Shown here: positions 17,058-25,954 of the stretch, piece by piece
How the letters are laid out: each line of letters starts with the position of its first letter
How positions within the stretch are numbered: the first letter of the stretch is position 1
NCBI RefSeq assembly: GCF_007678455.1
Contig: NZ_VEEP01000001.1
Span: 372,001-436,000 of the forward strand
Direction of reading: 5' to 3'
Origin: Cytobacillus oceanisediminis 2691
GTDB lineage: Bacteria; Bacillota; Bacilli; Bacillales; Cytobacillaceae
Length of the DNA: 64,000 nucleotides
Notes under the pieces: generated by a model
Database searches by the model: none
Seen by the model: only the letters and a program-made list of their open reading frames with translations
Told to the model about the DNA's origin: nothing
Translations under genes and position numbers: made by a program

Positions 17058-18635
17058 GTGAGTAGTGCTAATGGACGGGATGATATTAAGGCACTGAAGG
17101 GAAAAATAGCCGCTTTAGAAAAAGAAAATTCCTTTTTAAAAGAGATGGTAAAAGACCAGCAAGCAGCCGCTGATTGTTCATTCGATGTGGAACCAGATGC
17201 CAGCCAAACAAATTTAGATGAAAGATTTCTCGATGACGGAGGCTTATTAAAAAGCTTATTCCGCGAAGCGCTTGACGGCATTGTGTTTTGGGGGACATCT
17301 GGACAGATCATTGCAGCAAATCAAGCGACCTGCAAAATTTTTGGCCTTACTCTGGATGAATTAGTGAAACATAAAATCTCGGATTTTATTTATCAAAAAG
17401 ATGAGAAATATAGCGAAATGAAAAAAATCATCAAAGAAAAAGGCGCGCTGCGTGAGGAAGCGTTCTTCTTGCTGCCAAGCGGGGAGAAACGGCTTCTTGA
17501 ATTTACCGTCAAGCTAAATGCTGGTGACGGGTACCATATGACGATTGTGCGGGATGCAAGTGATCGATTCCGAATGGAACAGGAAATACGCAAGAGCGAA
17601 GAGAGGTTCAGGAAAATCTTTGAGGGGTCAATCGAGGGCATGATTCTCTGGGATGAAAATTGCAAACACTATGAAATCAACCCTTCCGGCATGGCGAAGC
17701 TTGGATTGAAGCCAGAAGACCTGGAAGAAGAAAATTTCAGGAAACTTTTCCTTAGCCTTGGATTATCCGAAGCCCTGATTGATGACAAGATTGAAGAACT
17801 GATGCGAAAAGGAAGGCTGGATGGAAGGATTACCATCCCATATGAAGATGGCAGGTTGAAGCATTTTGAATACACGGTCAAACGGCATCTGGTCGACACC
17901 CTGAATTTGATTATCTTCAGGAATATCACTGAAAAAGTCGAAATGGAAGCACAGCTCCGAAAATCCGACACTTTGAATATATTAGGGGAGCTGGCAGCTG
18001 GGATAGCTCATGAAATCCGGAATCCAATGACTGCGCTCAAAGGATTCATCCAGCTTCTTGAGAACAGCTCGGGTGATAAGTATTCCCTTTATTTCCAGGT
18101 GATCAAATCAGAACTCCAGAGGATAGACTCGATCATAAATGAGTTCCTCATCCTTGCAAAGCCGCAGGCCATCAAGTATGTCAAAGAAGATATTTCGAAA
18201 ATAATGAAGGAGACCGTTGACCTTCTGACAGCACAGGCAGTCCTCCATGACGTTCAATTCAGGACGATTTATGACGACAGTTTACCCAATCTCTTTTGTG
18301 AACCGAATCAGTTGAAAAAAGTATTTATCAATATCATAAAAAATGCCATTGAAGTCATGCCAAAAGGCGGATTCGTATATATTGAAATCAGCAAGGCACC
18401 AGGGAACAAGATACATATTTCAATCAAGGATGAGGGAGAGGGAATCCCTGCTGATAAAATTGAGAAGCTTGGGGAACCATTTTACACAACAAAAGAAAGA
18501 GGAACTGGCCTGGGACTAATGGTTAGTTTCAAAATTATTGAAGAACATGGAGGAACGATTGAAGTAGAAAGCGAACTGGGACACGGAACTACTTTCCATC
18601 TGTATTTGCCAATCACTGAAGGAACGCCTGATTGA
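17058..18635 (+). CDS. PAS-PAS sensor histidine kinase, sporulation-kinase type
   Basis: A soluble kinase of 525 residues. A short N-terminal coiled coil (IAALEKENSFLKEM) is followed by two PAS domains (about 55-175 and 190-300), then HisKA with the phospho-acceptor His318 in AAGIAHEIRNPMTALKGF, and an ATPase domain with N box (NAIEVM), G1 (DEGEGIP) and G2 (GTGLGLM). No membrane segment is seen. The HEIRNPxTxxKGF phrase is typical of Bacillus kinases that feed Spo0F, and the place between ykrP-like and mtn genes matches kinE, so a phosphorelay input is plausible; no response regulator adjoins. GTG 17058 is preferred over ATG 17031 because AAGGAGG (17044-17050) is 7 nt before it. Confidence 0.9.
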   Translation: MSSANGRDDIKALKGKIAALEKENSFLKEMVKDQQAAADCSFDVEPDASQTNLDERFLDDGGLLKSLFREALDGIVFWGTSGQIIAANQATCKIFGLTLDELVKHKISDFIYQKDEKYSEMKKIIKEKGALREEAFFLLPSGEKRLLEFTVKLNAGDGYHMTIVRDASDRFRMEQEIRKSEERFRKIFEGSIEGMILWDENCKHYEINPSGMAKLGLKPEDLEEENFRKLFLSLGLSEALIDDKIEELMRKGRLDGRITIPYEDGRLKHFEYTVKRHLVDTLNLIIFRNITEKVEMEAQLRKSDTLNILGELAAGIAHEIRNPMTALKGFIQLLENSSGDKYSLYFQVIKSELQRIDSIINEFLILAKPQAIKYVKEDISKIMKETVDLLTAQAVLHDVQFRTIYDDSLPNLFCEPNQLKKVFINIIKNAIEVMPKGGFVYIEISKAPGNKIHISIKDEGEGIPADKIEKLGEPFYTTKERGTGLGLMVSFKIIEEHGGTIEVESELGHGTTFHLYLPITEGTPD

Positions 18636-18657
18636 ATGATAATCAGGCGTTTTTTTG
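18623..18657 (+). terminator. Terminator overlapping the kinase stop codon
   Basis: Stem AACGCCTGATT / AATCAGGCGTT followed by T; the TGA stop lies in the loop. Confidence 0.9.
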
Positions 18658-18851
18658 ATCTTGTTGAGCGACAGTCTCTAGAAATTTTATCAAGATAGGG
18701 CTTCGCAAGTTTTGGAAGGAAATCACTCTGTTTAAACCATAATGAGCAATGTGAAATAAGTGAAAATGAAAAGAGCTTTTCAAATAACGGAAGATGCTAT
18801 ATATTAGATGTATACCTAATTAGATGATCATGAAATAATGGAGGGATTATC

Positions 18852-19436
18852 ATTCAGCTGGATAGAATTGTCGCTTTTCATAAAGCAATGGGCGACCCTA
18901 CAAGGATAAGAATTGTTGCGCTGCTGGCCCGCGGGCCGCTTCATGGCCAGGCGATCGCTGGCAAATTAGGCCTCACGCCGCCCACAATCACACATCATAT
19001 AAAAAAACTGCGTGATGTCAATGTCATCATTGAGCGCAGGGATAAGAACACAATCTATTTCCATTTGAACGAGTCGGTCATCAAGCAGCAGACCAAGTCA
19101 CTTGGCAAGTTAATCATGAAAAAGGAAGAGGAGGTGGAAGCATTGCTCGATCAGAATATCGAAAGGCAGAAGGTCATTGAGAATTTCATGACAAAAGACG
19201 GTAAATTAAAAAATATTCCGGCCCAGCGGAAGAAAAGGCTGATGATTTTTGAATACATGATCCGTGGTTTAAAAGCGGGTAAAAAATACCCGGAAAAAGA
19301 GTTGAACGAATATATTAAAAAGTTTCACGAGGACTATGCTACAATCAGGCGTGAATTCATCATCAATCACTATATGTATCGCGAAAATGGGATTTACGAA
19401 CTGAATCCGGAAGAGATGTGGGCACAACCAGAGTGA
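18852..19436 (+). CDS. ArsR-type regulator with DUF2087 domain; probable ATT start
   Basis: A winged-helix repressor of about 194 residues. Residues 1-90 are an ArsR/SmtB DNA-binding domain (GDPTRIRIVALLARGPLHG, LTPPTITHHIKKLRDVNVI), and the C-terminal 70 residues match DUF2087 (RKKRLMIFEYMIRGL, KYPEKELNEYIKKFHEDY). Homologues as I recall begin with M-QLDRIVAFHKAMGDPTR; the codons for QLDRIVAFHKA lie directly upstream of ATG 18888, and the base triplet at the Met position is ATT (18852), 6 nt after GGAGGG. ATT initiation, as in infC, is therefore proposed; ATG 18888 has no ribosome site and would cut the first helix. The ligand is unknown; metal-binding cysteines are absent. Confidence 0.75.
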   Translation: MQLDRIVAFHKAMGDPTRIRIVALLARGPLHGQAIAGKLGLTPPTITHHIKKLRDVNVIIERRDKNTIYFHLNESVIKQQTKSLGKLIMKKEEEVEALLDQNIERQKVIENFMTKDGKLKNIPAQRKKRLMIFEYMIRGLKAGKKYPEKELNEYIKKFHEDYATIRREFIINHYMYRENGIYELNPEEMWAQPE

Positions 19437-19455
19437 TGGTCCTATCTCATTCAAA

Positions 19456-19491
19456 AAAACCGCCACAGGGCTTTTCCCAGGCGGTTTTTTT
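19456..19491 (+). terminator. Terminator of the ArsR-type gene
   Basis: Stem AACCGCC / GGCGGTT with a nested GGG/CCC pairing and a T run; it lies 14 bp before the convergent mtnU stop. Confidence 0.85.
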
Positions 19492-19505
19492 GCTGGATAT
19501 ATGCA

Positions 19506-20288
19506 TTAATACAGTTCAGGCCGCCTGTCTGCAAAAATAGGGATTTTGCTCCTCGCCTCTTTAACCTGATCAAGATCGATTTCTGCGAACAGGATCTCCT
19601 CGCCTTCCCCGCCTTCAGCGATCACGTCACCCCAGGGACCGATGATCATTGAATGGCCCGCAAATGTATTGTTAGGATCCGCTCCGGCGCGGTTGCAGGC
19701 AATGACAAAACATTGGTTTTCAATGGCACGGGCAATAAGCAAAGCGCGCCAGTGTTCAAGCCGCTGGATAGGCCATTCTGCGACAATGAAGAGTGCTTCA
19801 ACATCCTGAAGGGCATGGGCACGCACCCATTCCGGGAAGCGGATGTCATAGCAAATCAGCCCGGCGAAATTATGTCCGTCCAAAGAGAACAAGCCTTTTT
19901 CTTTCCCAGCAGCGAGGTATAAGTGCTCATCCATAAGCTGGAACAGGTGAAGCTTACTGTATTTTCCGGCAAAATTACCATTCTTGTTATAAATGAGCAT
20001 TGTATTTTCAATGCCAGCTTCTGTTTTGTTGGCAACGGAACCGCCAATAAAATGGGTTTGGTGCTTCACAGCTGCTTCATGGAAAAAAACTCTGGCCTTC
20101 TGTGCTTCTTCTTCGGCTGTGCCATCCAAATTGGCCAGATCGTATCCGGTTGTCCATAGTTCAGGAAGGACCATGACATCTGGATTATGAGAACTTGCCC
20201 GGTCAATCATAAGGGATGCAGCAGCGTAGTTTTTTTCAGGGTTTCCGAATGCTATATCCATCTGCAAGCATGCAATCTTGAATTTCAT
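19506..20288 (-). CDS. mtnU: Carbon-nitrogen hydrolase, omega-amidase of methionine salvage
   Basis: A 260-residue nitrilase-superfamily amidase. The catalytic Glu-Lys-Cys triad can be seen in VMVLPELWTTG, KYSKLHLF and LICYDIRFPEW. MtnU (YkrU) is thought to hydrolyse the 2-oxoglutaramate-type amide produced when an MtnE-type aminotransferase uses glutamine to make methionine, pulling the transamination forward. The gene is divergent from mtnE, 125 bp apart, as in B. subtilis, which supports the assignment. A GGTGA ribosome site precedes the ATG. No S-box lies in the divergent region, unlike upstream of mtnW. Confidence 0.9.
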   Translation of the reverse strand: MKFKIACLQMDIAFGNPEKNYAAASLMIDRASSHNPDVMVLPELWTTGYDLANLDGTAEEEAQKARVFFHEAAVKHQTHFIGGSVANKTEAGIENTMLIYNKNGNFAGKYSKLHLFQLMDEHLYLAAGKEKGLFSLDGHNFAGLICYDIRFPEWVRAHALQDVEALFIVAEWPIQRLEHWRALLIARAIENQCFVIACNRAGADPNNTFAGHSMIIGPWGDVIAEGGEGEEILFAEIDLDQVKEARSKIPIFADRRPELY

Positions 20289-20413
20289 ATAAAGTCACCG
20301 CCATAGTTTCTGAAAATTATATCTTTACAAGTTACTATTTACGTTATATCATTTGTGACTAGAATTTCAAATTAAAAAATTTAAAATTTATAAATAATTA
20401 AGCAGGTGAGAGA

Positions 20414-21610
20414 ATGGAGTTCGAACAATCTGAGTTATTGAAAAGCCTGCCCAGACAGTTTTTTGCTTCGCTCGTGCAAAAGGTGGGCACATATACCGAA
20501 AAAGGGGCTGATGTCATCAATCTCGGACAGGGGAATCCTGACCAGCCTACCCCGGAACATATTGTGGACACATTAAAAACAGCTGCCGAAAATCCTCTGA
20601 ACCATAAGTATTCACCATTCCGTGGATTTCGGTATTTAAAAGAAGCGGCAGCTGAGTTTTATAAAAGGGAATATGGCGTCGATCTTGATCCTGAAGAGGA
20701 AATTGCCATCTTGTTTGGCGGCAAGGCTGGACTGGTCGAAATTCCTCAATGCTTGTTGAACCCTGGAGACTCGATCCTTGTTCCAGATCCTGGCTATCCT
20801 GACTACTGGTCAGGAGTCGAGCTGGCAAGGGCAGAAATGATAAAAATGCCGCTGAGAGAAGAAAATGGCTTCCTTCCTGACTACACCGAGTTAGGCTCCG
20901 AAGAACTCGCCCAGGCGAAATTGATGTTCTTGAATTATCCTAATAATCCCACTGGAGCGATTGCGGATCAAGCATTCTTTGACCAGACAATCGATCTTGC
21001 ACAAAAACATAATATATGTGTTGTCCACGATTTTGCTTATGGGGCGGTTGGCTTTGACGGAAAACGCCCATATAGCTTTCTGCAGTCAAAGGGTTCCAAG
21101 GATATAGGCATCGAGATTTATACTTTATCGAAGACGTATAATATGGCCGGATGGCGAGTGGGTTTTGCAGCTGGCAACAAGAGTGTGATTGCTGCAATTA
21201 ATTTACTCCAGGACCATATGTACGTCAGTTTGTTTGGTGCGATCCAGGAGGCTGCGGCCGAAGCGTTGCTTGGATCACAGGAATGTGTAGCAGAATTGAA
21301 TGACTTGTATGAATCAAGAAGAAACATACTCATTGACGGTTTGACCGGTATTGGCTGGAAGGTCACTGCACCCAAAGGGTCTTTTTTTGCCTGGCTTAAG
21401 ATACCCGAAGGATTTACCTCATCCGTTGATTTTGCTGACTTTCTTCTGGAAAAAGCCCATATTGCCGTTGCACCTGGAATTGGGTTTGGCGACTATGGTG
21501 AAGGCTATGTTCGGGTAGGCTTGCTCACTTCTGAAAAGAGATTGAAGGAAGCAGTCAGCAGAATCGAAAGCTTAGGAATTTTCAAAAAAGATATTGACAA
21601 TGATTTGTGA
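20414..21610 (+). CDS. mtnE: Methionine-salvage aminotransferase
   Basis: A 398-residue fold-type I PLP aminotransferase. Landmarks are the NLGQGNPDQPTPEHI substrate loop, YPNNPTG, the PLP lysine in YTLSKTYNMAGWRVG, and GEGYVRVGLL near the end. In the salvage pathway it aminates 4-methylthio-2-oxobutyrate to methionine, the last step. Placement next to mtnU and ahead of mtnWXBD gives the assignment; on sequence alone it could be a general aminotransferase of the same subgroup. The start has GCAGGTGAGAG upstream. The S-box riboswitch follows it, so mtnE must be controlled by a separate promoter. Confidence 0.9.
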   Translation: MEFEQSELLKSLPRQFFASLVQKVGTYTEKGADVINLGQGNPDQPTPEHIVDTLKTAAENPLNHKYSPFRGFRYLKEAAAEFYKREYGVDLDPEEEIAILFGGKAGLVEIPQCLLNPGDSILVPDPGYPDYWSGVELARAEMIKMPLREENGFLPDYTELGSEELAQAKLMFLNYPNNPTGAIADQAFFDQTIDLAQKHNICVVHDFAYGAVGFDGKRPYSFLQSKGSKDIGIEIYTLSKTYNMAGWRVGFAAGNKSVIAAINLLQDHMYVSLFGAIQEAAAEALLGSQECVAELNDLYESRRNILIDGLTGIGWKVTAPKGSFFAWLKIPEGFTSSVDFADFLLEKAHIAVAPGIGFGDYGEGYVRVGLLTSEKRLKEAVSRIESLGIFKKDIDNDL

Positions 21611-21672
21611 ACCTGACATAATCCTAATTAATAAATTCACTTTAACCAATTAAATAACTTAATTAAATTATT

Positions 21673-21826
21673 TTCTTATCAAGAGCAGGCGGAGGGACGA
21701 GCCCGATGAAGCCCGGCAACCGATCCAGCATAATGCTGGGCACGGTGCTAATTCTTGCAGCGAAAGCTGAAAGATAAGAAGAGTTTAGTGAACGTCCTAA
21801 CCTCTTCTTTGTGAAGAGGTTTTTTT
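21673..21826 (+). promoter_or_regulatory. S-box (SAM-I) riboswitch with transcription terminator
   Basis: The aptamer runs from TTCTTATC (21673-21680) to GATAAGAA (21773-21780), which form P1. Between them are the conserved AGAGCAGGCGGAGGGA, GATGAAGCCCGGCAACC, the P3 hairpin CCAGCATAATGCTGG, GGTGCTAATTC and GCGAAAGCTGAAAGAT. The expression platform is the terminator CCTCTTC / GAAGAGG (21801-21819) with a T run to 21826. Bound SAM stabilises P1 and lets the terminator form, so mtnWXBD is expressed only when SAM is low. Unusually, 400 bp of repeat sequence lie between the terminator and mtnW. Confidence 0.97.
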
Positions 21827-21840
21827 AATGTTTTTTACAA

Positions 21841-22207
21841 TTTGATTGGCTCCAGTGCCCCGCCCTTGAGACGCTTGGCTAGCTGCGGCTCCTAACTCCT
21901 CGAGACGTTTCGGTCCTGTCAATGAAGTCAAAGAACGACTTCACTGTCAGGCCCTCCAACGCTTGTCGGAGTTGGGCAGTCGCCTCCGCTTTTCGAGTTA
22001 TCTAGTGTCGCCTCCTGGAAACTCCGAAACTTCAACTCCGCCGGCAGAAGCAAAAAGCGCTTCTTTATCGGAGTCTCCAGTTTCTGCGTTTCTGGGCAGT
22101 CAACTATACTTTTCGATTTCGGTCCTGCGCAATGAATTCAAAGAACGGCTTCACTGCCTGGCCCTCCAGCGCTTGTCGGGGCTGGATAAGGCGCTATCGA
22201 TTTTCTA
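21841..22207 (+). repeat. Compound intergenic repeat with two related hairpin modules inside the mtnW leader
   Basis: Two direct copies of a module of about 90 bp, 21908-21998 and 22117-22206, share TTTCGGTCCTG, CAAAGAACG, CTTCACTG, GGCCCTCCA and CGCTTGTCGG. Each carries a hairpin around the loop AAAGAAC and a second hairpin CCARC / GYTGG: CCAAC with GTTGG in copy 1, CCAGC with GCTGG in copy 2, a compensatory A-T to G-C change. A GGGCAGTC...TTTTCGA segment also recurs 120 bp apart (21974, 22094). From memory this belongs to a repeat type scattered through Bacillaceae intergenic regions. A spurious 81-residue frame crosses it. Confidence 0.8.
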
Positions 22208-22227
22208 ACTGAAAGGAATTGATTTTC

Positions 22228-23451
22228 ATGAGTGAAATTACAGCAACTTACATAGTCCATGACGCTAAGCATAATCCAGAGAAAAAAGCAGAGGGAATAG
22301 CACTTGGTTTGACAGTGGGATCCTGGACAGATTTGCCGGAATTGGACCAAAAACAATTAAAAAAGCATAAGGGAAGAGTGGTTTCGGTTGAAGGCAGTGG
22401 CCTGGACGCAAATTCTGATACCGTGGCGACCATTAAGGTCGCTTATCCGGCTATCAATTTTTCTCCAGACCTGCCGGCAATTCTTACAACGGTTTTTGGC
22501 AAGCTATCGCTCGACGGAAAAATAAAGCTGGTCGATCTCGAATTCGGAGATCAATTGAAAAAAACTTTTCCAGGTCCCCGCTTCGGGATTGAAGGAATTC
22601 GCAATAAGCTGGGTGTTTATGACAGGCCATTGCTGATGAGTATCTTCAAAGGAGTGATCGGCCGCGACCTTCCATTCCTGTTAAAACAATTAAAAGAACA
22701 AAGTCTTGGCGGAGTCGACCTGATCAAGGATGACGAAATATTGTTTGACAATGAGCTTGCTCCTTTTGAAAAGCGAATCATGTCAGGAAAACAGGTCCTT
22801 GAAGAAGTCTATCAAACTACCGGTCACAGAACGCTTTATGCTGCCAATCTGACGGGCAGAACGACCCAGCTGAAAGACAAGGCGAGAAAAGCAGCTGAGT
22901 TGGGAGCGGACGCATTGCTGTTCAATGTTTTTGCCTACGGACTTGATGTACTGCAGGAGCTAAGGGAAGATGATGAGATTGGCATTCCGATCATGGCGCA
23001 TCCCGCGGTAAGCGGTGCGTTTACAGCAGCGGATGAATATGGTTTTTCCCATTCTTTGCTGCTCGGGAAGCTTCTACGCTATGCTGGTGCAGATTTCTCG
23101 CTGTTTCCATCTCCTTATGGCAGTGTCGCCCTTGAAAAACAGCAGGCTCTTTCGATCGCTGAGGCATTGACTGCCGAGGACCAATTCAAGAGAACATTCC
23201 CTGTCCCATCCGCTGGTATCCATCCGGGAATGGTTCCCCTTCTTATCGAGGATTTCGGACTGGATTCGATCATCAATGCTGGCGGCGGTGTTCATGGACA
23301 TCCCGGGGGAGCAAAGGGAGGCGGAAAAGCTTTCAGGCAGGCGATCGACACAGTGCTTAAAGGTAAAACGCTCGAGGAAGGTGCTCATGAATTCAATGAG
23401 TTGAGGGCAGCAATCGAACTTTGGGGTTTGTCTAAGGCGGTGGCAAAATGA
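22228..23451 (+). CDS. mtnW: 2,3-diketo-5-methylthiopentyl-1-phosphate enolase (RuBisCO-like)
   Basis: A 407-residue RuBisCO-like protein of methionine salvage that enolises 2,3-diketo-5-methylthiopentyl-1-phosphate. The active-site lysine region [11 protein letters not shown] and the phosphate loop region [20 protein letters not shown] are present, and it lacks carboxylase-specific features. ATG 22228 is preferred to TTG 22219 because GAAAGGAATTGAT is spaced properly for it. It is first in mtnWXBD, each of the next genes following by an ATGA overlap or a short gap. Expression depends on the S-box at 21.7 kb and must pass through the repeat region. Confidence 0.95.
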   Translation: MSEITATYIVHDAKHNPEKKAEGIALGLTVGSWTDLPELDQKQLKKHKGRVVSVEGSGLDANSDTVATIKVAYPAINFSPDLPAILTTVFGKLSLDGKIKLVDLEFGDQLKKTFPGPRFGIEGIRNKLGVYDRPLLMSIFKGVIGRDLPFLLKQLKEQSLGGVDLIKDDEILFDNELAPFEKRIMSGKQVLEEVYQTTGHRTLYAANLTGRTTQLKDKARKAAELGADALLFNVFAYGLDVLQELREDDEIGIPIMAHPAVSGAFTAADEYGFSHSLLLGKLLRYAGADFSLFPSPYGSVALEKQQALSIAEALTAEDQFKRTFPVPSAGIHPGMVPLLIEDFGLDSIINAGGGVHGHPGGAKGGGKAFRQAIDTVLKGKTLEEGAHEFNELRAAIELWGLSKAVAK

Positions 23452-24110
23452 GCCACCCAGTCATTTTCTGTGACTTTGATGGTACAGTGACCGAAAAGGA
23501 TAACATTATAGCCATCATGAACCGGTTTGCTCCAGATGGGTGGGAAGAACTGAAGGAAGGAGTGCTGAATCGTACGATTTCCATCAGGGAAGGAGTCGGG
23601 AAAATGTTCTCCCTCCTTCCAGTCAGCCTGAAGGAGGAAATAATAGAGTTTGCCTTGAAAAATGCGAGAATTCGTCCCGGGTTCCAGGATTTCCTTGATT
23701 TTGCGAGAGAGGAGGGGATTCCTGTCTATATTGTCAGCGGCGGGATTGACTTTTTCATTGAACCGATCATCAAATCATTCGGGCCGATTGAAGGCATTTT
23801 TTGCAATGGCTCAGATTTCTCAGGTGAATCAATAAAAATTGAATGGCCAAACAGCTGTGATGATCAATGTTCAAATGATTGCGGTTGTTGTAAGCCAACC
23901 ATCATGAGGAATCTGGATCAGGACGGAATCTATAAAATCGTCATCGGTGATTCCGTGACCGACCTCGAAGCAGCCAAACAGGCAGATTATGTGTTTGCGA
24001 GAGATTATTTAAAAGATAAATGCGAAGAATGGAAGATTCCATATACACCTTTTGAGACATTCCATGATTGTATTGAAGCTCTTAAAATTCAGACAGGGGT
24101 GAGAGGATGA
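23448..24110 (+). CDS. mtnX: 2-hydroxy-3-keto-5-methylthiopentenyl-1-phosphate phosphatase
   Basis: A 220-residue HAD-superfamily phosphatase. Motif I is [12 protein letters not shown] with the nucleophile Asp at residue 8 or thereabouts, motif II is VSGG, and motif IV is [12 protein letters not shown] Cys-rich insertion ([15 protein letters not shown]) typical of MtnX is present. It removes phosphate from the enol made by MtnW to give the acireductone. It overlaps mtnW and mtnB by ATGA on each side, so translation is coupled. Confidence 0.95.
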   Translation: MSHPVIFCDFDGTVTEKDNIIAIMNRFAPDGWEELKEGVLNRTISIREGVGKMFSLLPVSLKEEIIEFALKNARIRPGFQDFLDFAREEGIPVYIVSGGIDFFIEPIIKSFGPIEGIFCNGSDFSGESIKIEWPNSCDDQCSNDCGCCKPTIMRNLDQDGIYKIVIGDSVTDLEAAKQADYVFARDYLKDKCEEWKIPYTPFETFHDCIEALKIQTGVRG

Positions 24111-24742
24111 GCATTTTAGAATCAAAATGGGAAGAGCTGGCTGATGTGAAAGCCGAATTAGCAGAGCGGGATTGGTTCATGGGAACAAGCGGGAACCTGG
24201 CGATTAAAGTGGAGAGCGACCCGGTGCAATTCCTTGTGACAGCAAGCGGGAAAGATAAGCGGAAGCGGACGGATGAGGACTTCTTACTTGTTGACCAATA
24301 TGGTCGGCCGGCAGAGGAAACACACTTAAAGCCTTCTGCTGAAACCCTCCTTCATGTGGAGGTCTATAAGAAGACCAATGCAGGCTGCAGCCTGCATGTC
24401 CATACCATTGACAATAATGTGATTTCCGAGGTGTATGGTGACAGGGGGGAGGTTCAATTCAAAGGACAAGAATTGATTAAGGCATTTGATCTTTGGGAGG
24501 AAGATGCTGTTCTCAAAATTCCCATTATTCCAAATTATGCTCATATCCCAACGCTTGCTAAGGCATTTTCCGAACACGTAAAAGGGGATACTGGAGCCGT
24601 TCTGATTCGCAATCATGGTGTTACCGTCTGGGGCAGAAGTGCCTTCGAAGCCAAGAAAATCCTCGAAGCGACGGAGTTTTTGTTCCGTTATCAATTGAGA
24701 CTGCTCGAGCATAAACCATTCCAGCTGTTCAAAGTAGTTTAA
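24107..24742 (+). CDS. mtnB: Methylthioribulose-1-phosphate dehydratase
   Basis: A 211-residue class II aldolase-family metalloenzyme. Zinc ligands are in [10 protein letters not shown] and in NHGVTVWG, with the early [12 protein letters not shown] motif. It dehydrates methylthioribulose-1-phosphate to the diketone used by MtnW. The gene overlaps mtnX by 4 nt. The earlier kinase and isomerase (mtnK, mtnA) are not in the window. Confidence 0.95.
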   Translation: MSILESKWEELADVKAELAERDWFMGTSGNLAIKVESDPVQFLVTASGKDKRKRTDEDFLLVDQYGRPAEETHLKPSAETLLHVEVYKKTNAGCSLHVHTIDNNVISEVYGDRGEVQFKGQELIKAFDLWEEDAVLKIPIIPNYAHIPTLAKAFSEHVKGDTGAVLIRNHGVTVWGRSAFEAKKILEATEFLFRYQLRLLEHKPFQLFKVV

Positions 24743-24793
24743 ATGAATTATTAAAATTATTTACAAAGCGACTTAAATAAAGGAGAGATTCAG

Positions 24794-25333
24794 ATGGCAT
24801 ACATTGTTAAGCAGAACACACAGGAAAGAATCATTGAGGAACAACAGGTAGAAGCATTCCTGAATTCACAGGAAGTCATTTATGAAAAATGGGAGATCAA
24901 TAAGCTTCCAGCCAGCCTTCAGGAAAAATTCCTGTTATCTGATGAAGAAAAGCAGCAGATCCTTGATGTATTCAAGGCTGAAATCGATGATATTTCAGCG
25001 CGTCGCGGTTATAAAGCACAGGATGTCATTTCGCTGTCAGATCATACACCAAATCTTGACCAGCTGCTTGCGAATTTCAAGCAGGAGCACCACCATACAG
25101 ATGATGAAGTAAGGTTCATTGTCAGCGGGCATGGTGTATTCGTTATACAGGGAAAAGACGGTGAATTCTTTGAAGTATTCCTGAATCCGGGGGATTTAAT
25201 CTCTGTTCCTGAAAATATCCGCCACTACTTTACGCTTCAGGAAGACCGCCAGGTGGTAGCAGTCAGGATTTTCGTTACCACTGAGGGCTGGGTGCCGATT
25301 TACGAAAATGATAAAGTAAGCCAGTCACAATAA
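24794..25333 (+). CDS. mtnD: Acireductone dioxygenase
   Basis: A 179-residue cupin-fold dioxygenase. The metal-binding cupin motif HHHTDDEVRFIVSGHG and the second-motif His in IRHYFTL are present. With iron it cleaves the acireductone to 4-methylthio-2-oxobutyrate and formate; with nickel it gives an off-pathway product and CO. It is the last gene of mtnWXBD, 51 bp after mtnB with its own GGAGAG site. No clear terminator follows within 150 bp. Confidence 0.95.
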   Translation: MAYIVKQNTQERIIEEQQVEAFLNSQEVIYEKWEINKLPASLQEKFLLSDEEKQQILDVFKAEIDDISARRGYKAQDVISLSDHTPNLDQLLANFKQEHHHTDDEVRFIVSGHGVFVIQGKDGEFFEVFLNPGDLISVPENIRHYFTLQEDRQVVAVRIFVTTEGWVPIYENDKVSQSQ

Positions 25334-25485
25334 GAAGTCGCAAACTTTGTCGAAGAAAAAAATTTCGGGAATGAAAATTGTCTTATTTTGCGATTCTATT
25401 TACATTCATCAAAGCATTTGCAATAATTCTTCAAGTAATCTATTTATTTTATTAAGCAATTAAAGTAGTAGAGGAGATTTTAGAA

Positions 25486-25731
25486 GTGTATCAAACGCAA
25501 AATGCTTTATTGAAAGAAATTGATCGCGTCCGGGAATTGATGATCACTGCTGCACTGGAAACTGGATATACAAGTAATGAAACAGTGCGACACAGCCAGG
25601 AACTTGACACCTTGATTTATGAATATCAGGCATTGTGCAAGGAGACAGAAGTGCAACGGCAAAAAACAAAAATCCTCTTCAGACAGATAATCTTGCTTAC
25701 CAAGAAACAATATATTTTGTCACATGCTTAA
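25486..25731 (+). CDS. Spo0E-family aspartyl-phosphate phosphatase
   Basis: An 81-residue helical hairpin protein. The family signature SQELDTLIYEYQ (SxxLDxLI) is at residues 36-47, preceded by an amphipathic helix (LLKEIDRVRELMITAALETG). Such proteins dephosphorylate Spo0A~P and hold back sporulation. The C-terminal 30 residues are longer and more basic than usual (KTKILFRQIILLTKKQ). The start is GTG 25486 after AGAGGAGATTTTAGAA. A TTTGTCGAA sequence, which fits an 0A box, lies 140 bp upstream but could be chance. A second Spo0E-like gene is at 47.9 kb. Confidence 0.85.
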   Translation: MYQTQNALLKEIDRVRELMITAALETGYTSNETVRHSQELDTLIYEYQALCKETEVQRQKTKILFRQIILLTKKQYILSHA

Positions 25732-25742
25732 ATGTTCAGATT

Positions 25743-25778
25743 AAAAGCCACCGCTGGCCCATGGCGGTGGCTATTATA
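25743..25778 (+). terminator. Hairpin terminator after the Spo0E-like gene
   Basis: Perfect stem AGCCACCGC / GCGGTGGCT around a 9-nt loop; the following tract is only T/A-rich, so termination may be weak. Confidence 0.65.
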
Positions 25779-25911
25779 TTTAGGCAATTCCCCCCTTATA
25801 AGCATCTAAGTATATCTCCGTTCAAGGAAATCCACTAATAACATTGACAGAACCAAAAATATGTAACAATTTGCTCAAAATTTCACGATAATATGACTTT
25901 GTGTGATTTTT

Positions 25912-25954
25912 ATCATATTTTTATAAGCTTATTTTATATATTTTTAACATAGAA
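25912..25954 (+). promoter_or_regulatory. Fnr-like site and possible promoter far upstream of fixA
   Basis: TGTGATTTTTATCATA (25912-25927) differs from TGTGA-N6-TCACA at one position. Its centre is 29.5 bp before a TATTTT hexamer, the same distance as in the hemerythrin promoter at 30.6 kb. If used, the fixABCX leader would be about 440 nt. The 668 bp between the Spo0E-like gene and fixA hold no convincing gene (an 82-residue frame at 26039 is hydrophobic, AT-driven and lacks a ribosome site). Confidence 0.4.

Noticed and set aside
21963-22208. 81-codon frame in the mtnW leader
   Set aside because: It lies wholly in the structured repeat, has no ribosome site and resembles no protein.
25346-25354. 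Spo0A box (TTTGTCGAA) upstream of the Spo0E-like gene
   Set aside because: The 7-bp core is expected several times by chance in 64 kb; another copy on the minus strand at 58797-58803 lies before an unrelated gene. Mentioned under the gene but not called.
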